Below, piece by piece: positions 22,867 to 34,900 of a DNA stretch of 64,000 nt. The notes beneath the pieces are model-generated. The model had not been told where the DNA came from and ran no database searches. It saw only the letters and a program-made list of their open reading frames with translations. Position numbers and translations under genes: made by a program. The stretch is from contig JASANC010003066.1 of the NCBI GenBank assembly GCA_030248135.1, forward strand, positions 268,001 through 332,000, read 5' to 3'. Within the stretch, counting starts at the first letter, position 1, and every line of letters starts with the position of its first letter. This stretch comes from Theristus sp. LFF4_11. Its lineage: Eukaryota; Nematoda; Chromadorea; Monhysterida; Xyalidae.

Positions 22867-24434
22867 TCAATAAATCTCCGTTGTCTTCGACGTATGCGTG
22901 ACACTGTGCAAAAGTAACGGTTTATTCAGTGCCGTTGGTGCCGCATAATTCGCCACCCCGGTGGTGCTCTGTACAGGGTGGTGCAATGGAACGTCCATCG
23001 GGCCAGCCTCGTATACCGGAGTGTTCTGATTGCTGCCAGATGCAACATACGAGTTGGTGGTCGTGTTGTTTCCGTTTCCGTACAAACATTGCTCTTCCGG
23101 TGCGTGTTGCTGACTCGGCGCTGTATTTTCCTGAAAAAAACGGCGAAAAAAATAGCAGTGATAATTTCGACCACAGAAACTCATAAACAAATGGCTCCAC
23201 GCCTGCTTTTGCGTTGTAAAACAAGATTATTGCAATAGCATCCGTTCCAATCCTACCCCCCATTCAATTCCCTTAGCGACTATCCGTGACACGATCACGA
23301 CAAATGAAGCAGGATCATGTCAAGAGCATCAAGCCTCACTAGCAATTTGTGATGGCACTCCACGGGTCCACTATTTTTTTGCTTATGATTCAAAAAGGAG
23401 CGTCACACATGAGCCATATTGGACAAAATTATAAATTTCGAAAAGCCGGAAAGAATGTGCGTGGTGAAAGAAAACCGTGTTTCTCAGTGCCGCGACGTGT
23501 GTACCTGCACGGAGACGATTGCCATTCGCACGTGCAGAAGCATCCAGAATTCCAGTAGCGACGCAACGAACCACACGATGACGGGCATCCAGCCGACCTG
23601 ACCGTGACTCTTGTACGACACGACCAACAGCCAAATGGCGATTGTGGACGATAGCAACAGGTACGCCACGGCAAATGTCACCTGAGAACGATCAATTGAA
23701 GGAACATACTGTCCAGTAGTGCAGCCTCTGCAGTGCGGATTCATGAACCACACCACACAACATTTTAATTGCCCAATTAAAAAAGAGCGTTCATCACTAA
23801 AATTGTCAGCTCTATTTAACAAATACCTTTCAAATATAAAGAAATGTTTTTTTAATCAACAGTCCCACCATGATTCCAAGCGCGACCGTCAACAACTCGA
23901 CATTCTGTCTGAGCGTTCCGTAGAAGACGAGCGCCGCACAACTGAGCAGCTGATTGGCGAGCAACAAATGGCCGTACAGGTACAGACCCTGGTCGGCGAC
24001 CGTCAGAAAAATGCCCGAGAGGAAACAGACCAGCGACGAGACTAGCAACGTTGAGCTGACGATGATCATGCACGTCTGGTAGGATGATTAAAAGAATCAA
24101 TGACAATCAAAAAGATGAGATTGAAACTTGTCGCTAAAGTTGCTACTGAACTTGTCATTAAAATTGCCACTCAACTTGTTACTAACGCTGCTGCTGAAGC
24201 TGCTACTTTGTATTAAAGCTGCTACTAAAAAGGAATCTAACTACGGTTACATAAGAGTTGAAATTCTGAAACAAAACTCACTTGATGTCTTGAGTTTGCA
24301 CTTCGATTTGCAGTGGTCGCATGTCGATATTCGAAATTGCTCTGATCATGCTGAAACTGAGAGGTCGACGGCACACCGGTGCTCTCGGTGTAGACCGTCG
24401 GTGCATAAACAGACGAGTTTGTGTGCATCTTCAT
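22867..24434 (-). CDS. Four-helix (tetraspan-type) membrane protein, family unknown
   Basis: Complete four-exon gene: 24434-24282, 24075-23869, 23681-23505 and 23130-22867. All junctions are phase 0, giving 266 residues. The N-terminal 50 residues are polar and Ser/Thr/His-rich. Helix 1 is around MIIVSSTLLVSSLVCFLSGI, helix 2 around HLLLANQLLSCAALVFYG, helix 3 around VAYLLLSSTIAIWLLVV and helix 4 around WMPVIVWFVASLLEFWMLL. A ~90-residue polar tail rich in Asn, Thr and Gln follows (YGNGNNTTTNSY, then NKPLLLHSVTHTSKTTEIY). Both termini would face the cytosol if there are four helices. It resembles MARVEL-type or other small tetraspan proteins in layout only; no diagnostic motif (claudin W-GLW-C-C, tetraspanin CCG) is visible. 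The frame is clean and the splice sites are good. Confidence 0.6.
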
Positions 24435-25669
24435 TGAAATTTTAATATCTTTTTTATATTATAATTATATAATATAATATCGATTTTTAATACCCTTTTT
24501 CTCAGTTTTCCGTGTTTGCTGAAGGAAAGTAAGCTATTTTTTTAATATGCGTCCACGGAAATACTGGCTACATAACGCAGTTATACAACAAACAATCCAG
24601 CATATATCGCATGGAAAATACAACCAATAAAGTTGACTTTTAAAAGTATCAAAATAATCCAAAATGAGGCCAGTAAGATTTTTGAATTAAGTACGACACT
24701 ATGGAAAATATAAAAAAATAACACCATGGAAACAACACTCGCGAAGAGAAAAAAGGCAACATTGCGCGCTAATACAGACATAAAAACTGGTAATTCAGCA
24801 ATTCAACATTCAACACAGACAAGTGTTTTTTTAATGGGAAAGTGACTTGTTAACAGAAAAACAGACGCCAAAATTTGTTTTATTTCTGAATAAACTAAAC
24901 GTAAAATGCATGAGTGTATGCGAAACACCACGTGACGTGACTGAGAATAGAGATTTTTCTGCAAAATATGTTCAAAGCACATAAAAATTTGCACACACAA
25001 ACAAAATAATTTGCATTTTTCTGTTTACAAAGAGTCAGGTGTCGGTTGGAAAACCTAATAAGCACACAGCATACTGAAAATTGTGTTGAAAAGTGAAATC
25101 CTAGCTTCCTGTTTGTAGTCTGCGTTTCGGCCTGGAAATTTCTTCAAAATTATTCTACAAGGTAGATACCGAAATTGGTAATGAAATATTGACAATTTTT
25201 AGAAACTGTGTTTAATAGTGCAACCACTTGAAGCATATCTTCATAAAAACCACAATCAAAACTCAGAAAAATGCATTTTGATACCAGTTTTTTTCTCACG
25301 TCATTGTTCTGTTTGCACTGTGGGTCAAAAGAAAAAATACACTTAGCCTTGAAAAAGTAGCAGTTTTCAAGCCACTGTTTACCTGAATCTACAAAACCAG
25401 CCTTTAAAATGACAAATCACAGCAAACGATACCATTATTGCACAGAACAGCCAATAAATTTATTGACGTGAAGACATAAAATTCGTTTTTTTTCGCTGAA
25501 AATATATTTTTTATGGTTTGCCGTTTTTATGTGTTTGATCAATGCAATTGTCCAGTGTGCTAAATATCGCAAATTTGGAAACTTCGTGTTTTGAATGAGC
25601 GAATGTCAGATTTTTTTGTTAAATTTCAAGACTTCCCGTCTCTCCTTCCTTCGTTATGTTCATTGGTTG
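24435..25669. other. Intergenic, AT-rich, no gene recognised
   Basis: No exon chain or family match on either strand. The sequence is strongly AT-rich (for example 24445-24490). The gene-poor stretch extends to the possible small gene at 25670-25916. Confidence 0.35.
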
Positions 25670-25916
25670 CTAAGCGACAACACCCCCACCGACGGCGAGC
25701 CCGCGGTCTTTGAAAAAATCCAGTTTTTGCACGTTGGTGCTCAGTTTGATTCCTTTGGGTCCCGAATTCTGCAAAAATGCACAAAAAAAATTATATTTTC
25801 ATTTTCTATCATTGGTCAACAAACAATTTTTATCATAGGGTATTCACTTTTGTATATTCGACACGGAAAGTTTTTGTTACCTTTCCGGTGTTCGCCCGTT
25901 TTGCTACCTTAAACAT
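25670..25916 (-). CDS. Possible two-exon microprotein (44 aa)
   Basis: ATG at 25916 opens a 12-codon exon (MFKVAKRANTGK) ending at a GGAAAG|GTAACA donor (25881). A TTTTGCAG acceptor at 25769 starts a second exon (25768-25670) encoding NSGPKGIKLSTNVQKLDFFK and then DRGLAVGGGVVA before TAG. The join is phase 0. The basic, lysine-rich composition and good splice sites make a real small protein possible, but I recognise no family and the chain could instead be part of a longer transcript. An overlapping frame on the same strand (26182-25904) would begin with a signal-peptide-like segment; both cannot be used together in one frame. Confidence 0.25.
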
Positions 25917-26409
25917 TGTGGCACAAAAAACATCAGTTGTACTTTGTAATGTGCTTTTCTACTGATCGTGGTTAGCCTCCATATGACAATGCGTGGTACA
26001 CCGCACAGCTCAATCATTTTTTCCGTGGGTTGAGCAAAACGGCATTCCTTTTTGTTGCATGCCAACGGACACAGTGACAAATCAATTTTATTTTGGCAGT
26101 GGCACAACAAAACCGAAGACAAACAAAAAAACAGGTGCATGGAAATCGACATAAAAACAGCACATTGAATCAATAGAATCATACGGTGTAGGTACTCGTT
26201 TTAAAAAAAGTCCTTTTCTAAAGACGCACTCTTATAACAGAGTAATGTTGCACAATCACAAACAAACACACAGGCACAGACACGTTGACAAGCGCGCTGA
26301 TGTGATGTCGCATGTGTGCGTCCATGTCTAACCGAGTGTATTGTCTTCAGACTAGGACTATACGGTGTTTCAGGTGACTCTTCAAATGCAACCACATAAC
26401 GTCGATCAG

Positions 26410-26588
26410 TTAAAGCCCGTTCATACTGACGCATGCGTCACGGCACGCCACGTCAGGTCTTGTGTTGAGGCGAAGTACGGCACGGCACGGCACGTTAGGT
26501 TTCGTGCAATTGCATACAACCGTTCATGGAGACGTGCCTTTGACGTACGTCGACGTACGTCATGTACGTCAGTATGAACAAGCCTTTA
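26410..26588. mobile_element. MITE with TAAAGnCnnGTTCATACTGACG termini
   Basis: The left end, TAAAGCCCGTTCATACTGAC, is mirrored by GTCAGTATGAACAAGCCTTTA on the right, a 21-22 bp terminal inverted repeat around 179 bp. The interior is built of short reiterations (CACGGCACGGCACG, GACGTACGTCGACGTACGTCATG). It is only about 30 bp from the clarin stop codon, so it may supply part of that gene's 3' end. It is preceded by TCAGT, and the TTA at the left edge could be part of a target site. Confidence 0.65.
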
Positions 26589-26615
26589 GTGGCAGAAAAA
26601 AGAAGAAGAAATGAA

Positions 26616-28733
26616 TCAATACATCAACACAGCTCCGTCGATTGGTATCGCTTTCGATTTCGCAATTCTTCGTTTCATGTCGAGCGAGGCGCAAATTAAC
26701 ATGAACAAAATTAGGAGGTAATCAATACACGCTCCAACCATCAGCCAGAATGAGTAGCCGAGTCTGAAAAATTTTATAAAAAATTATCAGTATTTTTCTC
26801 GTTTTGAAAACCTGATTCGTTTCAGCGGGAGGTAATCAAAGCAGAACGTCATCGTTCCATTTTTTGTTTCCCTTAAAACCCCGCTTTTTTCCAACGCCCG
26901 AACAAAATCAAAATCATTTGTTCAAAATCAGTCGATGAGAATAAAAGTTTATCTGCATGTGTATGCCTGTTCGACGGCTCGTGTACTATTCCGGCGATCG
27001 GATCCCCGGTTTTTCCAACGCACGAACAATATAAACCACACAAAATCATTTTTGGTAAAAAAATTTAAAGTGATTTTTTATTTTAAATGGGGATGGCTCA
27101 AATTTTTGAGAAGGAGTTCAAAATCAGTCGATGAGAAAAAAAATAAAAGTTTATCTGTATGTTTCTTTTTTCCAAAAGGTTTCATCCAAAAATAAAATGT
27201 ATGCCTGTTCGAACATCGATATTTTTATTTTATTATTTCATAAAAATGTGTGGTTTGCATTTAGTGCCAGAACGCGGCGTTGTTACGGAATTTTATGCTA
27301 AACACGTGCACACCTGCGCAGAGTTTTACTGTTGCACTTACTAGGTCAAACGGTCGATTCTGTAGATATAAATAAAAGCAAAAAAATTGTTTGGTCCGTA
27401 AAACTAAACTATTTTGGCAACTACATCGCTGTAGCCGTAACTTTCTCTTGCATCGCGTTAATCAGCACGGTTACACCATGCCGATCTCTTTTGAGTATTT
27501 GCAAATTCGAAAACCAGCTGCTCAAAAACTGATCAATCCTTCGGAAAAACAATCTCGAGCTTAAAAAAGATAAAAACTGGCGGACAGTTTTGAACACTAA
27601 GTCACAATCAGACAACATTTAGGCTCACCAAGTTTGAAATATAATCGTGAAACAAAAAAAGCAACGAGCGACAAACTGAATGCGTCCTTCGGTTGTGAAT
27701 CCCTGGCGTTCCTGCGTCGGCAGCAGAACTGACTGTCGCATCGCCGTAAAGTATTGAATCAGAAAAAACATCACGCTGATGCACGCGAAGCAAACTGAAA
27801 AAAATGGCAAACAAACGTACAGATTATTGATTGATCGTTTTTGTGATTGAACACTGTTTCTCAAACTTGAACACGAAAAAATCATCTTCGATTTTTCTTC
27901 GTTTTACCAGTTGCGAGTATTGCGAAAGACTTTCGAAAAGTGGATTGAACTTTTTGAGCGGACGCCTTTCGATTATGATATGTTTTGTACACTAATAGAC
28001 TGTTTCAACTTTCAAATATGTGATTCATTATCGATCAGACAAAGCAAAAGTCACCCACAAGCAGCACCACTCCAAACGAACAACCCCAGCGGTCCCGTAA
28101 TTGTGTCCGACGGTTTAATGACCGTGTTGATCAGTGAGAATATCACACCGGCAACACTCCAAAGGACGGCTAAAATGCCAGTCAAAATGATCGACAGCCA
28201 AATCGCCAGCGACATAAAACTGACGCCCTGGCCGATTTCGTCGTAGACTGGAAATATACAACAATGTTTTTCAAACGCACTCATTTTTTGTCAAAACGTA
28301 CTTTTCATGACAAAAAAGTCAGAATCGAAAAAAAACGATCAATGTCACCCGTCGGTTTTCTGTTTAGCATGAAAAAAGCGCATGGTCGTCTGACCGTAAC
28401 TGTTTACAGACCGGAAAACAGCGAATGCCGGACGCCGAGACCGTAGTTCAATCGACGGTACCCGTAGAAGATGCCCGCCTGCACGCGACTGCCGGAGTCG
28501 GGGGACGACAAGTAATGTGCATTCTGCTCGGCATCCCCGTTGTGAATGATCGTGCGTTCGCCGGGTATTGTCGGTGGCGTACCCTGTAAGTCGTGGAACG
28601 CCGGGTCCCGCATGGGAATGGCGACGAACCAGTTTTGTGTCGCAAACGCGCCGCAGATTAAAGCGATTCCACCGCAAAACAAGACGAACGTGCAGAAAAT
28701 GTTCACGCGCCGGCACACCTCGTTGTTGCCCAT
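26616..28733 (-). CDS. Clarin-family four-helix membrane protein
   Basis: Clarins are tetraspan-like proteins of plasma membrane and vesicles; vertebrate CLRN1 is needed in hair cells and photoreceptors. Four exons: 28733-28412, 28247-28059, 27794-27677 and 26763-26616, joined in phase to give 258 residues (vertebrate clarins about 230). Helix 1 is in VNIFCTFVLFCGGIALICGA and is followed by the characteristic early Asn-Trp (ATQNWF) and a long extracellular loop. Exon 2 has helix 2 and the clarin-like signature SLINTVIKPSDTITGPLGLF, then VWSGAA. Exon 3 carries helix 3 and the T-x-EGR-(I/A) segment (GFTTEGRIQ). Exon 4 starts LGYSFWLMVGACIDYLLILF, helix 4. Donors after exons 2 and 3 were chosen because only T|GTGGGT and CA|GTTTGT keep the family alignment and frame. 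Start ATG 28733 is preferred, though the frame is open upstream to 28844. Orthology to CLRN1, 2 or 3 is not resolved. Confidence 0.8.
26885..27240. repeat. Local duplication inside clarin intron 3
   Basis: TTTTTCCAACGC(C/A)CGAACAA, CAAAATCATTT, TTCAAAATCAGTCGATGAGA, AATAAAAGTTTATCTG and TGTATGCCTGTTCGA occur in the same order twice (about 26886-26975 and 27010-27215). The second copy is expanded by extra sequence. This looks like an old segmental tandem duplication. Confidence 0.55.
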
Positions 28734-28935
28734 TTTCGGGGCGGTTGTTAGTGTTTGTTGGTTCTTCTCGCAGTTCTGGAAAACTTTCTTTTTTGTCATA
28801 TTGCGGAAAGTCACGGTTTGAAAGCTGGTATTGAATATCAGCATTGCTGCGCTTGTGTGTGTATAAATTTGCTTGGAAAACTAATGTATCTGGATACATA
28901 CTGACATAAACTAACGGTGAGAACAGACGTATCAT

Positions 28936-31549
28936 TAAAAAACAAGAGAAGATAGATTTTGGAGCTCTTAAACAGAATTAAGGGACATTCATGAGGTGAC
29001 TTCGTGCCTCGTAGCTATGTTTTAACACAGCTACATATACCCTATATGTATGCGTCACTAAATACTGCTTCATGAAACTGCAGCTTTATGAAACTAATCG
29101 CACAAAAATGGTAGTTATCTTATTTCGCTTTTAAACTATGCAGATTATCACCACGAAGACTCCGCGGTAAGATGCGCGCGCGTATCAGCAGCATGACACT
29201 TGCAAGTTCTTGAAAATGAAAACAGTAACCGTTTCAACGCGTGCATAACTCACATAAATGCGTAGCCTAGTTTTCTTTCTTCAGCGTTTTTTTTGCATAC
29301 TCTCTATCATGTAGCTTTTACACACAGTGCGTGGCCCTTGCACTATATTGACAAAATCACACATTTTAAGATAAATAATTACCAAAATTTGAAATAACCA
29401 GCTAAGTTGCGAACAAAATACTTGTGCGCGAGAGATAAAGTGTAACACACGCATGAGAGGTTCACACGTGGAGACCGGAAGACTGCGAGATTTTTAGTTT
29501 ATTTTTGGAGGACCGAAAAAAAACTGAATATTGCATCATGAATTTTATGGGGATATAGACAAACAGTGGAACGGACAGACACTGTGTGTACCAGGGTGTG
29601 AAATGTTATATGAGATTTTTTCATTTATTTTCATATTGAAAACACATTTGCACAAGTCACAGAACAAACAGGGACAACATCAGGCAAAACTTTTATGAGG
29701 TGACAAAACATCTAATGCATTGGGATTATTGGATATAGATGCAGTTTGTTGCGTGTAAAATTGGGATTGCGTGTGGGGTATTTGAAGAGGCATGGAAAAA
29801 ATACTTGACGAATACAAATATCAACAGTAAAACAACTTTTGCTGCAAGCAGTGCTCTGCAATTCTTATCGTAGAAAGCTTAAATTTTGACTTGCTGACTG
29901 GATGAAAAAAGCCAATTCAGCAGACCGCATTCAGCATTCAGAATCAGATTGCGATTGAAATTTACGTGATAGTATTTTCCGACTTTTCTGTTTTTATCAG
30001 ATACATAACGAAAAATTCTGCGACAAAAGGCCAATCCGTTACCTTGACAACAGAATGAGAAAAATCGCACACGCACAAACTGCACAGCAAACGGTTATAA
30101 AATCTTCAAATGATATTCACGCATGCGAAAAATTCAAAGCCATGCAGTAGCTGAACGAAGGACCAGTAGATAACCACGTAGTGCAGTTTTAGCAAAATGC
30201 TCACTTTGAATTTTGCATATTTTGATAATCAATCACGGAGAAACTAAAACTGAAAACTCGATATCGCACGTTATTTCCACATGCATGCGTTTGAAACTGA
30301 TTTCGGGCTGTATTCAAATGTTGAATAATTTCACGTTTCAAATTTGCGCAGAATTCGGGCCCCGAAAAAGTCAATTTTCACGACCATTTTTAATCATACG
30401 CGTGCACACGTGACATGTAAACCAGACTTGTATCATCTGGTGGGATAAACGCGCAAGATTACCGTAGGTTGCTGTGGTAAGTTCGTGGTGAACTAACATT
30501 ATTGCAAACACCATATCGGCTAAAAAAAAAGAAAATCGGAAATTTTAGGAAAAAAGCGGCCATACTTGCACAAGACAAGTGCATCCTTGTGGAATTACTG
30601 CAAATATGGCAACAACGTCAAATGTTTGCACCTCAATTGCCTCCTTCTTGATGGCAAACTTTTTTCTCTAATCTGTAATTTTTTAAAAAATTTTAACTTT
30701 TACAAATTTATCTGAAAATTATTTTCCTGAAACAACAATAAATCGTTTTACATTGAGAAGCAAAATCGAAGCAAAAGCAGCTTAAAATTCATCACACATT
30801 GCAACAGTCAGGTGGAGTTTATTTGATGTTCCACTGCGTTTTTCCGCTTCGGTCTCGTAAGGAAAGGTAAAGTAAGTTTATTAACCAGTCACTTTTCCCA
30901 CAGAATACAGAGTACACAGAATTTTGAAATAAATACAGTAAGAACTGAGCAGCGCGAACGAATCTTTCTTTTTCGGGACTTTGCATTCTGCGAAAAAACA
31001 ACAGGTTTAAATAAACAAGCGTACTGTAAGTTAATAAAGAAAAAATCAATCAATAAATTTCAATTTGAAATATGAACTTTCAGCTTCAGACAAGCGTTTC
31101 TATAATATGCTAACCTATAAAACTAATCCGTAAAAATATGGATATAATAATATTGTGGCTACAGCAATTTTATAATTTAATCAAAATCACCGTTTTTGAC
31201 TGGAGTCTTTAAACACAGTAAAGAAACACAGAAAACACAAATCACATTACTCAACATTCATTTGAATAAAACATACAACCGCAAAACAGGAAAAAGCTGT
31301 CTCAAGAATCAAATCAAATCAACAGGAAAAGCAGACAAACTTTCACATGATATAAATCAAATCAACTAGAAAAGCATCACCAATGGGACGGGACGTACCT
31401 ATTTTCAGCTGACAAATGCAGCTTTTCAAATCCTCACAAAAAAATCAGTTCACAAAAAGAATTAATACCACGGATGTGTGAATGCAGAAATATCTTTCAC
31501 GCACGAAAGAAATGGTGGAAATGAATATTAAAGAAACACAAATGAAACA
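28936..31549. other. Intergenic, 2.6 kb, no gene recognised
   Basis: Short frames only, none with family similarity or a consistent splice chain. No inverted or tandem repeat of note was seen. The region separates the clarin 5' end from the PDPK1 3' end. Confidence 0.35.
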
Positions 31550-31909
31550 ATGCAAAATAGATTGCAGCATATGAAATGTGGATCAAAACGACAAGATATA
31601 CAAAAAAACTTTCAAAAACGCCTGACAATGATTACCGAAGTAACCGAACACAAACTTGTGTACGACTACCAATTAGACCGCGCACTCAGTGGCTATAATC
31701 GACTGAAAATTCTCGACAGCCGGAGGAATAATTAAAGTTGCTGTGATCATCTCGCTTGATGACAAATGGGCTTTCACTCTGCAACACGATCGTGTCGAGC
31801 TTTGGCAATCCCGAGTTTTGGCCGTGTGCCGGCCGAAGTTTGTGCATCCACGTGTATCGACGGAACAAAAAACGCCACGCCAAAAAAAAGTGCTCATATA
31901 TCTATTTAT

Positions 31910-34900
31910 TTACGAGTTGTTGACCAGTGTCGATTTCGCGGACGAGATCTTGCGTAGAATGTTCGAGGCCGAGAACGAGGAGGACGACGACGACGACTTG
32001 CGCGGCACGGACGTGGGCGGAGTCGGCGTGGTGCGGGGCGCGGTGCCGCCGTCCGTCGGCTGCTCGCTGGTGTCTTGCTCGGCAGACGAGTTCTTGTCAA
32101 AGTAGAAGTCGCGCACCTGACGGATGCGAGAGGAAACGAAACAGAAATTAACGCTGTGGTTTCGCAACCGTATGAAAGTGAAACGCGGAAACACTGAGAA
32201 TATTTGCAAGTGAAATTGGAGTATTTTGTGACGCTTAAATTTCAATGTTACATGGACGCTTATATCCGTGTGGTGGAGCATGGTGCGGCGGCTGCGCAGC
32301 AAGCGAAACCTCAATTTAGGACAACCAGCACCATCTCTGCGCAACGTGGCAATTTGTTTTGATAACAGTGGAAATGACCATGCTCGATCACACTGTCGCA
32401 CTGCCGTGCAAGCAAGTGGCCGACTGCGTTGCTCAACAACACAACACCACCAATCACCTGGTCAATCGCGTCACACCAGTCGCAGGCGCGACTTTCGCTG
32501 TCGAACAGATAATATGTTCGATTCGGCTGCAATGATACAACGAAAATGAGCATATTTGCTCAGGCATAGAATTGCCAACGAAAAGAGAAACTTACTGCAT
32601 TTAATCAGTGGTCGAGATATATTAAACTACAAACACGTGCTAACATACTTGTTTGAAAACCGAGCACTTATTTAGGTGGGCGCGATTGATTCTAATGTTG
32701 CACCGTCACAAATAGAACACAACACACCAGCAAACAAGACGTTGGATATGAAGCGTGTCTGTTTTTTTTGTTGAAATTTTTGTAAATGCGTGTTGTTGTG
32801 TGTTTGTGCAATTCATTACAATGTCAAATAAAACGCACAACGTTTTCGGACTGGAACTCTCTCGGTTCAGTTCCGGGTTTCTGTTCCACAACTCACAGTG
32901 TGTACGAAAAACGTCTTGAAGTTCTTCGCTTCGGTGCGCATCAGCCGCGAGAATGGCACTTGTCCTTTCAGTTCCATGGTGGCCGGGTCAACGTAGTACA
33001 AATGTGGCCCCGTCGTCAGCAGGAACATGCGTCGACGTGCGAACAGACCCTGAAGAATCAGGGAAACTTGGCAAAAAGCAACGCATGTTCAGTAAACGAG
33101 AAACAGGACGGCACCCGTCTCGCCGCAAATTTTCATAAACAACCGCGCTTCAAACGTGATCACCAGTCTCATGTTCAACAAACAACCAAATAAACACGCA
33201 GGCGCGTGATATGCCTTTGGAGGGGGTGGTTTTGGTACAGCATATTTTTTAAAACTGTAACTTGTTTTAGCAGAATGCAGAGCCTCAATACAGAATACAC
33301 AACTCGAGAAATAACGCGTCAAACACCTACCCACCACTTCTGAAACATCCGGTACATCCTGACATTCTGATGACAGGTTCAAATAAACAAACTGCAGCAG
33401 CAAGCACCTTCTTTTTGTCGACCAGTCCACTTCTGACAATCAAATGCTCCTCCACAAATCGGTGGTACGGATTCTCGCGGCGTTGCGCGTCGAGTCGCCG
33501 CCTCTGCTCTTCCTTGCCGATGTCCAGCAAATTCGTCGGCTCCTTTGGCTCTTTCAGATCACTGAAAAAGAAAAAAGGAACAGAGAGGAATGCTTGCCGG
33601 CGCGACATCTTCCGCAGTGGTGGCAGTGATAAACAATAAAAAAACATGACGGGTGGGTGGCACCAACCAACAAACCAAAAGAACCGAAAACCAAAACCAA
33701 ACCCGGCCGCTTACGAGACGGCACGCGGCAAGGCGGCTTGATTCGGCGCCGGCTGCTCGTCGCCCATGTAGCGGAAGTCGTTCAGCTGATGCGCGAGCAG
33801 GCGACTCAGTTGGTCGCCGTCCAGCCCGGGCCGCAGTTGTCCGGCCGTCGACTGACTGCCGCCGGTCGCACAACCGAAATTACTGTGGAACGCTGGCTCG
33901 CCGGCAGATGCGGGCAGGTACGGCACAATGATCGGAGGGTCCTGGCACGAAAACGCGTTGCGCACATTTGCGTTTTTAAAAAAAAACTTCATTAATTGAC
34001 TGAAGAAAACACAAATTTTCGATTAAATGCCACCATTCATCCTGAACGGTATGTGAAATCCAAAAAACCGCGACTCCACAATATCAGTTCTTTGTTGTGG
34101 CGCCGTATTGGACTTATTTGATTGATGGACAATATTTGATTCGCAGCACATTATTTGGCATGTTGATGTTATCACGCAATATTGGGTTGAATTGAAAAAC
34201 CGAAAGAGCCCTTTTGGACACGTGCGCTGTTCACAACCATCTGAGTGCACGTTCACCAACAACGGCTCTATTCACCTGTTCATGCAAGTGTTCCCAGTCA
34301 ATGTTTGCAAAGAACGCGTGCTGTTTCACGGCTTGCACACCATCGGCCTCGGGCGCTCCTAACCTCTTGCACTGGTCGATAACCTGAAATGGTTGAGAAT
34401 TCCAACATTCTGTGTCCATTCCACATATTTTCTTGTCTTGACTGTAATTCACAAAAAATAAACTCAACTCTAACCAACCAACAACTTTTCAACCAAATCT
34501 TTCGGTGTCTCCGGAAAACCATCGGGAATGCTGTAGTCGAGTTTGGTGATCTTTTGGAATATCAGATAGTCGTTGCTGAAAAAAACGGAAATGGCAACAA
34601 AAAAACAAAAAAAGGCAAAAAGAATAAAACCAAAAACATGAAGAAATTCAAGTTTGTGTGGTTTTTTTCAGAAACTGAAACTAACGCTGCTCGAAACGGC
34701 GGTAAGCCTGATAACATTTGGTACACAATACAACCAAGCGCCCAATAGTCGCAGCTGGAAAATGAGGCATTTTGCGTCTGGTTAGAGGTTTGCGTTTTGA
34801 AATATGGAAATTGTACACAACAAGTTCGTATTTTTTTAAAATTTCATAATGCTTTTTTCCTTTCGTATGTTTGTTTTCGGACAATTTTTTTGAAAAGTTT

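Noticed and set aside
25904..26182. Minus-strand frame with a signal-peptide-like start and several Cys
   Set aside because: The hydrophobic start is followed by no recognisable mature domain, there is no splice partner, and it overlaps the alternative small-gene model. Too weak to list.
28345..28935. 196-codon minus-strand frame overlapping clarin exon 1
   Set aside because: It is a different frame of the same exon and lacks any helix or family motif; the clarin frame explains the sequence.
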